Assembly (NCBI RefSeq): GCF_954871325.1
Contig: NC_088777.1
Span: 50,569,366-50,633,365, forward strand
Source of the DNA: Gordionus sp. m RMFG-2023
Taxonomy: Eukaryota > Nematomorpha > Gordioida > Chordodea > Parachordodidae
Direction of reading: 5' to 3'
DNA: 64,000 bases
In this document: one piece after another, positions 1-10,792 of the stretch
Position numbering within the stretch: the stretch's first letter is position 1
How the letters are laid out: every line of letters starts with the position of its first letter
The notes under the pieces: model-generated
The model's input: the letters and a program-made list of their open reading frames with translations, nothing else
The model's database searches: none
Told to the model about the DNA's origin: nothing
Program-made: the position numbers and the translations under genes

Positions 1-966
1 ATAACTAGTTGCATATTAATGATAGGATGGCCTATACTCGATTCATATGCATATTACTTTGGAAAAAAATTATGGTTTATTGGAATTTGGCACAGATATG
101 TCATTCATTTTCGTATTCCTTTAGTAAAGACATTTTTGATATATAGTTTTCTGATATCTATGCTGTTTGCTATAGACCAATTTATATCAATCACATATCC
201 TCACAAGTATAAAATTTATTGCAACGCGAAAACAGCAAAATTGGGGTTGATATTGGGTTTTTTATATTCCATAATTTGGTGCATGCCCCTTGGAGCTTGG
301 TATAAATTGACCGTTATTCATTGCCTACAAAGTAAAACGGTTAATTCTTCATATAAGGTTGTTGAATTATATTATAGAGAATATTTCTATCCGACCAACT
401 TATGGATAAGAGACATATGGACCGCATTTCTAATTTTAAGAGTGTTCGCAGTAAAGATTATCCCCTTTTCCTTGATAATTATTTTGCATATATTGATCTT
501 AAGGAAAGGGAAAAAAATTAATACAGAAATCTCAAGCTACGAGAATTGTATCGTGAACTCTACATTAAAAAATGTGTTAAAACAAACAATGATTAATCTG
601 CAATGCCAATCAAATTCATTCACTAAATTTAATTCAGACTGCCCACATCTGGAAAATCTGAGAGAGGGCCTAAAGATGATGGAAATGAGAAAACAAGATA
701 TTAATCGAAATTTAAAAGCTAACATACTATTTATAATTCAATTCACGTGTTTTATGTTACCCAGCACAATTTATTATATATTCACGGCAGTCGCTCAAAG
801 TCGCTTGAGTTCGGATGCCTTGAACACGAGCTGGTCATATTCCTATTTATTAGAATTTTTATTTGTAAGTTTAGCCTTTTATGTTAATCTTTTATTTAAC
901 AAAAATTATAGGATATATGTGTTTCATATACTTAGACCTTATATTTTAATATTAAAATTACGTTAA
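1..966 (+). CDS. Class A (rhodopsin-like) GPCR, 5'-partial, copy A
   Basis: The reading frame is open from base 1 and continues to a TAA at 964-966, so the window edge cuts the gene about 95 codons after its start. It is clearly a paralogue of the intact receptors at 12687-13952 and 19482-20672. Visible parts are TM2 (MIGWPILDSYAYYFG), TM3 ending in IDQF, TM4 with WCMPLGAWY, ECL2 with the single cysteine of IHCLQ, TM5, a long third loop rich in K, N and S, TM6 (FTCFMLP) and TM7 ending FNKNYRIY. It most resembles peptide (FMRFamide-like) receptors in general layout, so a plasma-membrane receptor is inferred; the ligand is unknown. The DRY arginine is glutamine. It is nearly identical in TM2-TM3 to copy B at 7283-8510, which lies on the other strand, so A and B look like an inverted duplication. 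No stop or frameshift is seen in the visible part. Confidence 0.85.
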   Translation: MTSCILMIGWPILDSYAYYFGKKLWFIGIWHRYVIHFRIPLVKTFLIYSFLISMLFAIDQFISITYPHKYKIYCNAKTAKLGLILGFLYSIIWCMPLGAWYKLTVIHCLQSKTVNSSYKVVELYYREYFYPTNLWIRDIWTAFLILRVFAVKIIPFSLIIILHILILRKGKKINTEISSYENCIVNSTLKNVLKQTMINLQCQSNSFTKFNSDCPHLENLREGLKMMEMRKQDINRNLKANILFIIQFTCFMLPSTIYYIFTAVAQSRLSSDALNTSWSYSYLLEFLFVSLAFYVNLLFNKNYRIYVFHILRPYILILKLR

Positions 967-2015
967 AAAAAATTTACAAATGTTTTTTAGCAAATAATAG
1001 TATAAAAATAATATTATTTATATTAAGTTTTTGACGCGAAGATAAATTTCATATTTAAAGTTCTGTAAATTATTTAATTATTAAAAGGTGTTATAAATAT
1101 AACAATAATTAATTTTTTAATCTTCACACTATTGTTATAATATATATATTAATTAAATATTTATTCTAATGTGTAATTTGCCTCACAATTTTATTGTTAG
1201 TATTATTAAAATTATGAATTAAGTTCTATTGGTTCCAAAATAACAATATAAAAATTTCTTATCTTAATTCTCTCTTTTGGTTTCCGCGATGCATTTAAAT
1301 CTCAGTCAAAATATATCTGGCTTCTTTTGCTCTAAATAAGAAATCATTATCATAACATACCACAAATGCTAGAAAAAAAAGTATTTTTATAATAACTTTT
1401 AATAATATATTATTTAATTAAGAATATATTGTATAATTCTAAAATTAACAAAATATTTGGATGATCATTTTTACAATATTGGAAAAATTACGACTAATTT
1501 AAACTTATTATTTAATCGAATAATTTGCTATTCGTATATCTCGAACGGAATATTTCAAATAAAATATCGGGTAATTTTTGTTAGGACCTTCTCAAAATCA
1601 TTCCCTTCCATATTTTCTATATAAAATAACCATGTATTACAGGAATATCTAGCTTTGAATTGTAGAATAAGGAATTCACTTTTCAACTTTCATTTTAAAA
1701 ATCCTGATTTATTTACATATTAGGTTAGTGAATAGTTTTCTCAAAAAGGGTTTCTTTATTGTACTTATAAACTTTAAACAAACTAACTGTATAATTATTC
1801 TTAATATGAGCAAGATATTTAATAATAAATATATTTTTGCGACAAGAAGCAAATTTATATATATTATATTTTTAAATCTTTTGAAAGAAATATGGTTTAA
1901 TGTATTTTGTTTAATATTATATAGAAACTGATCTAAATAAAGTTCAAAAAAAAATATGCCAACCAAAACAGGTGTTGACAGACAAAAATAGCCTAAAATT
2001 ACCACAAAAAAAGCT
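967..2015. other. AT-rich intergenic DNA, no gene recognised
   Basis: About the first 150 bases match the sequence downstream of copy B (7190-7282, opposite strand), including the run AAGTTTTTGACGC, so the inverted duplication extends past the stop codon. The rest is AT-rich with short unconvincing open frames on both strands and nothing recognisable. Confidence 0.6.
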
Positions 2016-2019
2016 TAAA

Positions 2020-2370
2020 GTTGCGCCGTCTTTTCTTTTGAATTATCCTTTTAATTAAGAAACAACAGGGCATTCTTCCAGTGACGGCTATGAATATATT
2101 GCTAGATATATCGGCCATTAAATTATTGGGCAGCGATTGGGAACTAGAAGCCTCTTGTTTAATTCTATTTAACTCTTTTCTTGCTTTAATATCTGCAATG
2201 TCTGGTACATGGTTAGGTTCTTGATTGTGGAATATAGGTATTCCGTTCTAAGTTCTTGCGTGATCAGTGCATTCATCCACATGGAATTGAAATAGGTAGT
2301 TTGGCTAGATGTGATTTTCCTCTTGAAATAAGGAAAAAGCAAGCGACTACTTAAAATAAATTCAGCCAAT
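2020..2370 (-). mobile_element. MULE/FLYWCH-type transposon fragment (N-terminal region)
   Basis: Read on the minus strand, one frame gives VPDIADIKARKELNRIKQ, then a run with SSQSLPNNLMADISSN, then AVTGRMP and IIQKKRRR. This order (an acidic or basic helix after a His/Pro-rich stretch, then a ...ALP/RMP...IQRxR motif) is what follows the FLYWCH zinc finger in many invertebrate Mutator-like transposases. Upstream, a change of frame gives HVDECTDHAR, which may be the tail of the finger. Only about 110 codons are present, no DDE core is seen and the frame is broken. The family call rests on motif memory, so it is moderate; a host FLYWCH protein fragment is possible. Confidence 0.4.
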
Positions 2371-2371
2371 T

Positions 2372-2605
2372 CTCTATAAAATTATTCTCTCTAAAATTTT
2401 TCTCTATAAAATTATTCTCTATAACCAACATTCTCTATAATTGTTTTCTCTAGAAGTGTATTTTCTATAAGTGTCATTCTCTGTATAAAACTTTATCTAT
2501 AAAATTTTCTCTATAAACGACATTCTCTATAATTATTTTCTCTATAAATGCATTCTCATCATTGTTTCCTCTAGAAAAGTTTCTCTGAATGGTTTCCTGT
2601 AGTGA
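2372..2605. repeat. Minisatellite of degenerate TCTCTATAA units
   Basis: A core close to ATTCTCTATAAAATT recurs about every 15-25 bases, some fifteen times, with variants TCTCTAGAA, TTTCTATAAG and TCTCTGTAT. The units are diverged and unevenly spaced, so it is an old array. It begins right next to the MULE-like fragment and may have grown from its end. Confidence 0.75.
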
Positions 2606-2609
2606 TGTG

Positions 2610-3588
2610 GAACCAAAATTAATATAGGTTGTTATAAAAACCTAATTAGTTCGTGTAATATATATTTTTTTATCTCAGGAATATCAGTCAAATTTGAATT
2701 AGCCAAATAGAAACTCATTTGCAAATATATTTATTATGTAAATCATATTTGCAATTTTTAAAATAATATTTTATGCATATTAAAAGTGGGTAAGATTTCT
2801 AAACCTTATAATAATAACTGATCTAAATAAAATTTAACAAATATGCACACCCAATACACAAATAAAATTAACATTTATTTTTATCTCCTAATTAATGTGA
2901 AAAAAAAATAAAAACTTAATAAGAAAAATTGACGAGAAGAAAAATAATATTACTATGAGTTATATTTATGAAAACCATTTATTAAATTTAAGGTAATCTA
3001 TAAAAAGTATGGGATACTATATAAATAGTAATAGAGATTGATGATATTCAGAAGGTTCCATGAATACAATAAAAAAACATATAGGGAAAAGCGTCAAATA
3101 GGTCTGAACCGTTGATATTAAAAACCGACTTAAGATTAAAGGGAAATATAAATAGATTTGTGGCAATCTGTTATGTACAAACCTTTTGTTATCTCGATGG
3201 TCATCTGCCCAATAAAACTAGAATTCAAAGCAATTGGGATATCGTTATTCAAACCTTAAGGTATTTTATATATCCTATAAAATCTATAAGGTAATATTGA
3301 TAATAATGATGACATAAAGGTTATTCATCTCAAATTTTTTTTTAAAAAAAATCGTCAAAAATGGGGGAAATATCTTAAATACTCCCAATTTTGGGAAAAT
3401 TTATAAATTTATGAATTTATTGTATTAATATATTTATTTTATTAATTATTGGCAGCATTAGTCATATCGATGATACTTTATGATTATAATTGTGAATGAT
3501 TACATAATAGATATTTAACTTTAAAGGGCTTTAAATTTTAGTTAAAGCGATATATAATTTTTAACAACAAAGCTTTTGGAATATATAG
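2610..3588. other. AT-rich intergenic DNA
   Basis: AT-rich sequence with one short chance open frame (3112-3294) that has no recognisable motif. Nothing else is seen. Confidence 0.5.
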
Positions 3589-3972
3589 CAGCACCCTGCC
3601 AAGTTAGCATTATTGGCCCTATCCGATCTAAGAAATTTTTTTTTTATTGCATGACGGATTCAATCAGAATTTTTTTTGACAAGTCCAATACAATCTAAGA
3701 AAATTTGTTTTTTTAAATATAGTCTAAATCTGATCCAATCAGATACCTTGTTTTTTTTTATCTAACTGTTAAAACAGTACAATATTTCAAATAAAACCTA
3801 AAAATTTTGAACTCCATTATATGTGTATTCTTGAAAAGAATATTTGTAAAAAGGAAAACAAAATAAGATCGATTATATTCAAGATCCGAATCTAACCGAA
3901 CCCGAGAGAATAACCGTTCGAGTCAAACCGATTCGAGTTTATTCGGGCTTAGCGGTCTACAGAACTCTGGAA
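3589..3972. mobile_element. Degenerate hAT-like MITE
   Basis: The block has the same style as the clean hAT MITE at 17646-18017: terminal stretches with repeated CCGAA/TCGGG motifs around an AT-rich middle. The right end reads TTCGGGCTTAGCGGTCTACA then GAACTCT, whose reverse complement (AGAGTTCTGTAGACC) resembles the TAGAG..TGCA hAT terminus. The left end (CACCCTGCCAAGTTAGC) pairs only loosely with it, and no target-site duplication could be found. Confidence 0.35.
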
Positions 3973-4640
3973 TGTATATATAAAAGATTCATGAATATTT
4001 AATTATTACGAAATTATTTCTCCCTATTTCCATTTTGATTTTGCATCTTTTTAAATTATTTTAATTTATCCAAATATTATATTCTCTATATGTATATAGC
4101 TCTTAAATATAAAATATATAAAAAATATATTACGTATAATTGATTATATTAAAGAAGGCACAAAAAAAGCAGTGTACAAAAACAAAAAAAATTTGGGAGA
4201 AAATAATAATAATTTTTGGTAAAAATTAATAACAAAATTGATTAATAATGTAAATTAATTTAAAAACATATGACATAAAATTATTATCATTTTTTTTGTT
4301 ATAAAAACTTTTTTTTTTCAAAGTAAATATATGTGATTTACAAAATAATATCAAGATTTAAACAACTAAAAAAAATATTTTGCAAATTGGAGGTGCATTA
4401 GGAGGAAAAAGGTAGTGTTTCGAAGAAACATTTGTAGTTCCCCTTTAGGATTTCGAATTGGATTTTTTGTTTAAGAGATAGGGACTCGTTTTTGACCCCT
4501 GTCCTTAATGCAATTCTTCTACCCAATTGATTTAAGAACTTTAGGGATTAGGGACCGGAGTTTCCCGAACGCTAAAATTTAGAGGAATAAATATAAAAGA
4601 ATTAGGGAGGAATCTATATTTATTAAGCTTCTTGAAGTTC
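3973..4640. other. Intergenic; no gene seen
   Basis: The first 400 bases are very AT-rich. From 4385 the base composition rises towards the RT-element fragment that follows, and this part may be its untranslated 3' region, since that element is read on the minus strand. Confidence 0.4.
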
Positions 4641-5345
4641 CAAGGGGTCGGTATTTCCGTTATCCGGAAAGGAGGTAACACACGAGACATCTCAGACAAG
4701 TCTTTTGCCGCCGTGCCAAGACGTCAAAAACATGCCGTCGGGACGCTTACCATCCGCATTTAGGAGACCTAATGGCTCCAAACCATCGGGGAATCCGGGC
4801 GAAATCAAAGCTATGCCGATTAACCTATTAAGGTTGTCGCGCCTCAGAAAACGGCCACTGACTTTGAGACAAGAAAAACAATGTATAGAGAAAGGATCAA
4901 CCTGTTTGCGACAGGCAACACAGGTGTCCACAGAAGGGATAAGACAACCAAATCTATGGCCAATGGCAGTTTGAAACTCATCGTCTGTGAGTAACGTTTC
5001 CTTTTTACCATTCGGAATCGCGTCTAGCGATTCATGGCCGTTAGAATCTTTTTTGCGTTTCTGAGCAGTTGAAGGTTAGTTAGATCGGGACGCAGACAAA
5101 GATTTTTAAATGCGCATGGGACCAGGAAGCTCTATAGATGACAGGAAACTGGCTGCTCGGATCCTTGGATAGCTAGGTAAGCCACTTTTGTTTAGCTCTA
5201 GATAAGAGAGGATTGTCCAACTCGATAAGCGAGGAAATAGTCGTTAAAGGATATTCGAAATGAAAGAAAGCACGCAATTGCCATTAGGAAGCGGGGTGAA
5301 AATCCAAGACCACCCCGGTAAGCGGGCATAGAGGCGAAAGACCAA
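4641..5345 (-). mobile_element. 3' part of a reverse-transcriptase element with a PD-(D/E)xK-like C-terminal domain
   Basis: The minus strand encodes, in changing frames, AYRGGLGFSP (RT thumb region) and then DDEFQTAIGHRFG. After that comes a zinc-binding-like stretch with cysteines and histidine (CVACRK...HCFSC), then RRDNLN, EPLGLLNADGKRPDG, and a W..GG.RLV.DVS motif. This order (cysteine/histidine knuckle, RHxxLN-like, GKRPDG, LVWD) is typical of a widespread invertebrate RT element family whose C terminus looks like a restriction-like PD-(D/E)xK nuclease. The tryptophan of the expected LVWD is a TGA stop, and at least one frameshift lies upstream. Palm and fingers are absent. The same C-terminal motifs occur at 42270-42800. 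The base composition is GC-richer than the surroundings. The family name is uncertain; the RT relationship is fairly sure. Confidence 0.6.
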
Positions 5346-5734
5346 TTAAAATCAGGAAAATTCAAGATTAAAATGGATTTGATAAAATGTTTAAATTTTG
5401 ATTCGAAGGCCTTAAGGAGGGTGTTTTACTGGAAAATCGGGGAAGATTTAAAAATGTGTAAGAATTTAGGTAGGAAAAGACATTTTTTAGTGAGGAAAAA
5501 CTCAAATTTATTAACAAGAAAAATTGATATTTTGGCTGCAAATATTATTATTTATAGATAACTTCGTCAATCTATTTTGTATCAATATGTAAAAATCAGA
5601 TTTAGATAATTTATAATATATAATTCATGTGAAAAAAACGAAATGTTTATATCGAGTTGCGATTGTGAATATAGTAAAATTATAGAAAGTAAAAATAAAA
5701 AAAATAAAATATCCATCATTTCGCCTTTTTAGAG
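5346..5734. other. Intergenic; no gene seen
   Basis: AT-rich sequence with one chance open frame at 5373-5561 that lacks recognisable motifs. Confidence 0.4.
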
Positions 5735-5995
5735 TTTGCAAATGCATTTTTTATTTGTAAGAATATATTATTGCTACTATAAATTAGTTTATATAGCTAA
5801 CAGCAAAAGTATCAAAAAGTTATGTATTGAAAATATAGAGGAATATGACAATGAATGATATGCCTGCACCAAATGCCGTATTTATTCCCAAAAGTGATAG
5901 GCAAATGAATCAAGTATAAGCCAATTGATAATGAGCAATAAATTATATAGTACAAATATTTCATATAAAGACACTACCAATACCTGTTTCTTAAC
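5735..5995 (-). pseudogene. GPCR family relic (TM2 to second intracellular loop)
   Basis: Read on the minus strand, this aligns base by base, with small indels, to the receptor genes at 7283-8510 and 19482-20672. Shared blocks include GGAATATGACAATGAATGA against GGAATATGACATTGAATGA, the CAAATGAATCAAGTATA block (TM2), and ACTATAAATTAG against ACTATAAATTGG (end of TM3). It covers about 85 codons with many stops and indels, and no open frame remains. It is a decayed member of the local receptor cluster, much older than copy B. Confidence 0.65.
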
Positions 5996-7100
5996 CCTTA
6001 GTTATTTTTTTTTATTTGGGACTTTATATTCCCCTCTTCCTTAAAAAAATATTAATTTGAATCCGGTTGATAGTACCGAGAGATAATAAAAATAAATATA
6101 TTACTCTAATAACTAATTATGTTTTTATACAACCTGTATCTCTTTCCTTGAACATTTATCTAGCGGATATTTAAGTTTATTTTTGATAGGCTGTCCATCC
6201 GTTTTTAATTTTTTACTGGTTCAGCCAGATTATATGCTTCTCCTACTGGGTTTAGTTGTGTTATTGCAAGGTCTGAATCTGATTATTTATTCCGACTACT
6301 AATAATTAATATAGTATCTCATACTTGTTAATTAATACCTGCCAATAAATATCATCTTACTAAAAGATTTGCAAAAAATATAGTTGATTTCGTAATATCA
6401 TTTCTACTGATATTTTATTTTTATATTTGAATTTTTTGAATTGCTAGGTAATTTTAATGTTATATTGTGCGTCCATGATATTTTGATTGGTATATTTTTT
6501 TTAAACTTATTTAAAACAGTTGATATATGTAGTTTTATAAATCTGACCTTCTTTAATATCCATATAATATATCTTAAAAACTGTACACATGATTAATATA
6601 AATATTATATTTCAGATGAGAATCTATTGGCGATATAAAAATTTATTACCTACTATTTTATGATTCAAAATGTTTAACCCATTTATTTATGTTTATGTTT
6701 TTAATAACTATAAAATTATTATAGAAGTTTTTATATTGTTTAAAAAAGGTTTAAATTTACTTATATAAAATGTATATAATATTAATCAAAATAATTAAAT
6801 CGCTTTAGTATTAAAAGAATAAAATTATAATATTAAATATTTGCTAGATGTCGCAAAAATATATTTATAATTGAAGGATCTTACCCATATTGAGAATAAT
6901 CACAAAATATCGAATAAAGTTATTTAGTGTTTGAAAGTACAAAAGAAAAATAATATCATCAATATAACTTTATGGCAAAATATATATTAGAATAAATTTT
7001 TGATTAAAATATTTTTTTTATGATAATAAAGTGTAATTTATTTAAATAGAGGATTTTGCCTTATATTTAAAACAATAAAATAGATAATATTTTTTGCCAA
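5996..7100. other. Intergenic; faint coding-like relic near 6150-6300
   Basis: Mostly AT-rich. On the minus strand at about 6150-6300 one frame reads SDSDLAITQLNPVGEAYNLA and another KTDGQPIKNKLKYPLDKC, which suggests a decayed coding piece of a mobile element, but I could not assign a family. Confidence 0.3.
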
Positions 7101-7146
7101 AAAGAAAGAAAGTGTAAAAGAAAGAAAAAAAGAAAGAAAGAAAGAA
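7100..7146. repeat. AAAG/GAAA microsatellite
   Basis: An imperfect run of AAAG units, interrupted by GTGTAA, just downstream of receptor copy B. Confidence 0.85.
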
Positions 7147-7282
7147 TTAATGTAATTATTAAGACAAATTTAAATAAAGAAATAAATAAATTACAGAAAT
7201 GAGATTTATCTTGGCGTCAAAAACTTAATACAAATAAATTTATTTTAATGTTATTATTTGTTAAAAACATTTGTAAATTTTT

Positions 7283-8510
7283 TCAACATAATTTTAATAT
7301 TAAAATATAAGGTTTAAGAGTACGAAATACATATATCCTATAATTTTTGTTAAATAAAAGATTGACATAAAAGGTTAAGCTTCCAAATAAAAATTCTAGT
7401 AAATATAAATTTGACCAGGTTGTGTTCAGGGCATCCGAACTTAAACTATTATGAGCTACTGCCGCGAATATATAATAGATTGCGCTGGGCATCATAAAAC
7501 ACGTGAATTGAATTATAAATAGTATATTAGTTTTTAATTTTTGATTTATATCTTGTTTTCTCGTTTCCAATATCGTTAAGCTTTCTTTCAGATTCGCCAG
7601 ATTCTTATGCAGATATTCTGAATTAGATTTTTTAAATGAATTAGATTGGTTTTGCAGATAAATTATTGATTTTTTCTTTTCAAAAACATTTTTAAATGTA
7701 GCGTGTACAATACAGTTTTCGGAGCTAGAGATTGCTATATTGGAAAGTCTATGAGCAATTTTTCTCCTTTTGTTGATAATAAGTATATGCAAAGTAATAA
7801 GTAAGAAAAATGGGACAATTTTTACTGCAAATATTCTTAATATTAGAAATGTCTTCCATGTATTTCTTATCCATATGTTGGTCGGAATAAAATATCCTCT
7901 AGTATATAATTTATCTATGGTATATGAAGAATCAATCGCTTTACTTTGTAGGCAATGCGGTCAATTTATAGTAAGCTCCAAGAGGCATGCACCAAATTAT
8001 GGAATAAAAAAAAACTAATATCAACCCCAATTTTGCTGTTTTCGCGTTGCAATAAATTTTATACTTGTAAGGATACAAGATTGCTATAAATTGGTCTATA
8101 GCAAACAACATAGATATCAGAAAGCTATATATCAAAAATGTCTTTACTAAAGGAATACGAAAATGAATGACATATCTGTGCCAAATTCCAATAAACCATA
8201 ATTTTTTTCCAAAGTAATATGCATATGAATCGAGTATAGGCCATCCTATCATTAATATGCAACTAGTTATATTAACTAAATACAAAGCTTTCACTAAGAT
8301 ACTATCAATGCCTTTTTCATATTTATTTCCGATTTCTTTGAATGAATTATTTGAATCTAATTTTGAGACTAGGAGACCCATTGTATTTACAATCACTCCT
8401 ATAATTAATACAAGTGGGGTAAGGTAGAGATATATTATCAGAGAAATTGAGGTTAACGGTTTATAATTAAATTCCGTACATTTAGGTAATTCCATAGACG
8501 AAAAATTCAT
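7283..8510 (-). pseudogene. Class A GPCR, copy B, inactivated by a frameshift
   Basis: The start is taken as the methionine of MNFSSMELPKC at 8510, which matches the starts of the intact paralogues. The first frame runs through TM1 to TM4 (IIWCMPLGAYYKLT) and then ends LPTK-stop. The second frame resumes with the ECL2 cysteine and runs through TM5, loop 3, TM6 (FTCFMMP) and TM7 to a stop at 7283. Comparison with copy A shows the cause: copy A has ACCGTTATTCATTGCC where copy B has ACCGCATTGCC, a 5-base deletion near 7957. Apart from that the sequence is well preserved, so the loss is recent. It shares its closest identity with copy A (1-966), which lies on the other strand. IDQF replaces the DRY motif, as in all copies. 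A sequencing error is an alternative to a true deletion. Confidence 0.85.
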
Positions 8511-8549
8511 TGTAATATACATTAAATTTAATATTCTTTTAAGTTGCAA

Positions 8550-9000
8550 TAAATTATTTTATTAAGGTAGAATAATTTTTTTAAAAGAATTTATTGTATT
8601 TGGATAATTTTTTTACTATAAGAAGATTATTAAATTTGAGAAAAAATCCAAAAATTAAATTTTATGATTATTTCTATAATTTTTAATAGAAAAAAACTTA
8701 TAATATATTTTTTGTCAAAATAACTTGATTTCAAAGAAATAATAGATGTTCATAATTCTTAGAAGAATTATCTAAAATAATTTTTAGAATTCTGATGTAC
8801 GTCATTCATTTCCTACATGACTAAGAATTAAAATTTAACAATAAATAATTCATTTAAAATAATTATATTTAACTAGAAATTAATTTCACAGGAAATAGTT
8901 AATTATAAAATATAATATTTTCTACGTAAAAATATATGCTTTGAATTATAAAATTAATAAAAAAATAATCAAAAAAAAATTATCTTACGTATCTTTTTTG
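8550..9000. promoter_or_regulatory. Shared upstream flank of receptor copies B, C and D
   Basis: The first few hundred bases upstream of copies B, C (13990-14440) and D (20700-21000) resemble one another. They share TTGCAATAAA close to the gene and, further out, TTGTATTT(G/A)GATAAT. The duplicated units therefore include the promoter side. No TATA box or transcription-factor site can be named with confidence. Confidence 0.4.
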
Positions 9001-9004
9001 GGTA

Positions 9005-10792
9005 GTGAATAACCGTGCCAAGCATAACAGTAGTTCTCAAACCTTTATTCGTTTTAACTTTCTTGTTAAACCGTACAGAGGATAGCAGTACCAGCCATTC
9101 CGGAGGAACTGAGACTTCCACATTACGCCATGAGGGAACAAATTATTTAGATGACCAGTTGGCTGCTCCGACGCCACCGGGGTACGTGTTTGACCAATGT
9201 TCATGTTTTCCGCTGGTTGGAAGACGCTGGTATATTGACATTAGTTACGGTGCCGTTCAAGCCAGCCCTTGAACTTTTAGGTCTTGTAACATCCATCTAC
9301 GTTACAGTTGAATCCTTGGCTTTCGTTAGAATTGGCATATGCGTTAACCGCACATGCTTCTTCATATTCTTGGCTTCGGCAAAGGTGACCGAACATCCAG
9401 AATATGTACAAGAAACGCAGGTGATGAGTTCCGCTAACCGCACCTTGCTAGGAGTGCGACTGTCCTTTTCGAAGTGTTTCATACCCATGCCTTCCGTTAG
9501 CATAGCTATTTCTACGAAATCAGCTAACGAATTGCACTTGACCTTAGCTATTAGAACATACCCCTTTACCGCCTGGCTACTATTATCGACTAGCCATTTC
9601 AGATCTTTTCGAGGCAGTTTTTCCCTCTACATTTCACCCGAGAACTAATTTTAACTAAACCAACCGACGACGACGAAGACATTCTACATAAGTGGGAGGT
9701 TTCCCCCATCACCTGCCGACCGAACCAAATCAGACGTTTCTTAGCTATATAGTCTCTGGCGAAGGGTACTTTGTACTGAGTACGCGGTACCAGGAGCAGG
9801 GTATGGGCCTCCTTGGGGACGTTTAGCATTGCCCGATGCACCCGTTAACAAAATCGTCGAGTCACTCTTCGTCTCTCTTGACTGTACTCCAGCTTTCTGC
9901 TCCGTAAAAGAGCGAAGGGAGAACCGTAGACGAGAAAAGTTTCTTTTCTAGAGGATAATTAGAGACGAATCCATAAATAGAGGTTTAAGTCTACCGAAGA
10001 TTCTCTTAGTGTGCCCTATCAAATTGGAGGCTTTAATTCCGGTTCCGCCTACTGCCTCGATTTGGGAACCGAGGTAGGCAAAGCTTTCGACCTGAGTGAC
10101 TCGGAGATTTCCCGACATCTTTCGCCCTGCCAGGTTAAACAGTACCACTGAGATAGTGATTCCGAATCTAGCAAAGATCTCGGTGAACACACTCAGTTGA
10201 GTGTTAACAGCCGCGATGTCGTTGCCTAAAAGGACGACTATTGACGTCATGTTTAATAGCTAGCGTTAACCGATTAACTTTTCCTACTCGAGGCATTAAC
10301 CGCAACGCACTCTATATACCGAGGATGTTGATCCAAGGCCTTTAAGCAAGCGTCCATATATCGAAAATAGGTATGGCGCTATCCTGCACCCCTGTCAAAC
10401 TCCCCTGAGGACGTTGAACGGTTCCGAGGTCTCGCCGAAGCGAGAAACCAGGGCCGTGTTTCCGTCGTGAAGTTCTTTGATTATGGCCACCAAGCGAGGA
10501 GGGCAACCATAGATCTTCAGGACATCGAGAAGAGCTTTATATGGGACACTATCAAACACTTTCTCTATATCGACAAACAGTGAGAAGACATTCCGGTCCG
10601 CGATTCGACACTCCTCCTGAATCCTTCTAATAGTATGGATCAATTCCGAAATGTTTCTTTTTGGCCGGAATCCTCATTGTGTGCTGGCTACTTGCTGCTC
10701 TACGAGATGTCTTAGCCTCGCAGCGATAGCTCCGGTAAATATTTTTCCATGGACGTTTAACAAGGATATCGGACGATACAAGAATTTAAATT
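9005..10792 (-). mobile_element. CR1/Nimb-like LINE, 5'-truncated, decayed
   Basis: On the minus strand the element starts inside the reverse transcriptase at RPISLLNVHGKIF (RT motif 1), then GFRPKRNISELIHTIRRIQE, and the catalytic FSLFVDIEKVFDSV (first Asp). Next are YKALLDVLKIYGCPP, the GLTIS-like FGITISV region, ESFAYLGSQIEAVGG and IFGRLKP (thumb). Further on come RLIWFGRQVMGE and a C-terminal C2H2-type finger with spacing C-x4-C-x12-H-x4-H ending at 9297. An RT followed by a terminal zinc finger is the known layout of Nimb/CR1-group LINEs. It is broken by several frame changes, and a TGA sits just before the GFRP block. The GC content is near 50 percent, in sharp contrast to its surroundings. 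Its 3' untranslated part runs to about 9005. It is inserted between receptor copies B and C. Confidence 0.75.

Noticed and set aside
4705-4974. Plus-strand open frame of 89 codons
   Set aside because: It is the shadow of the RT-element C terminus on the minus strand, whose motifs (GKRPDG, cysteine knuckle) are recognisable.
6150-6300. Possible mobile-element protein relic on the minus strand
   Set aside because: Frames change every 20 codons and no family motif could be named, so it is only mentioned in the region note.
9015-9648. Plus-strand open frames of 85 and 165 codons
   Set aside because: They overlap the CR1/Nimb-like LINE, which codes on the minus strand with a clear zinc finger and RT motifs.
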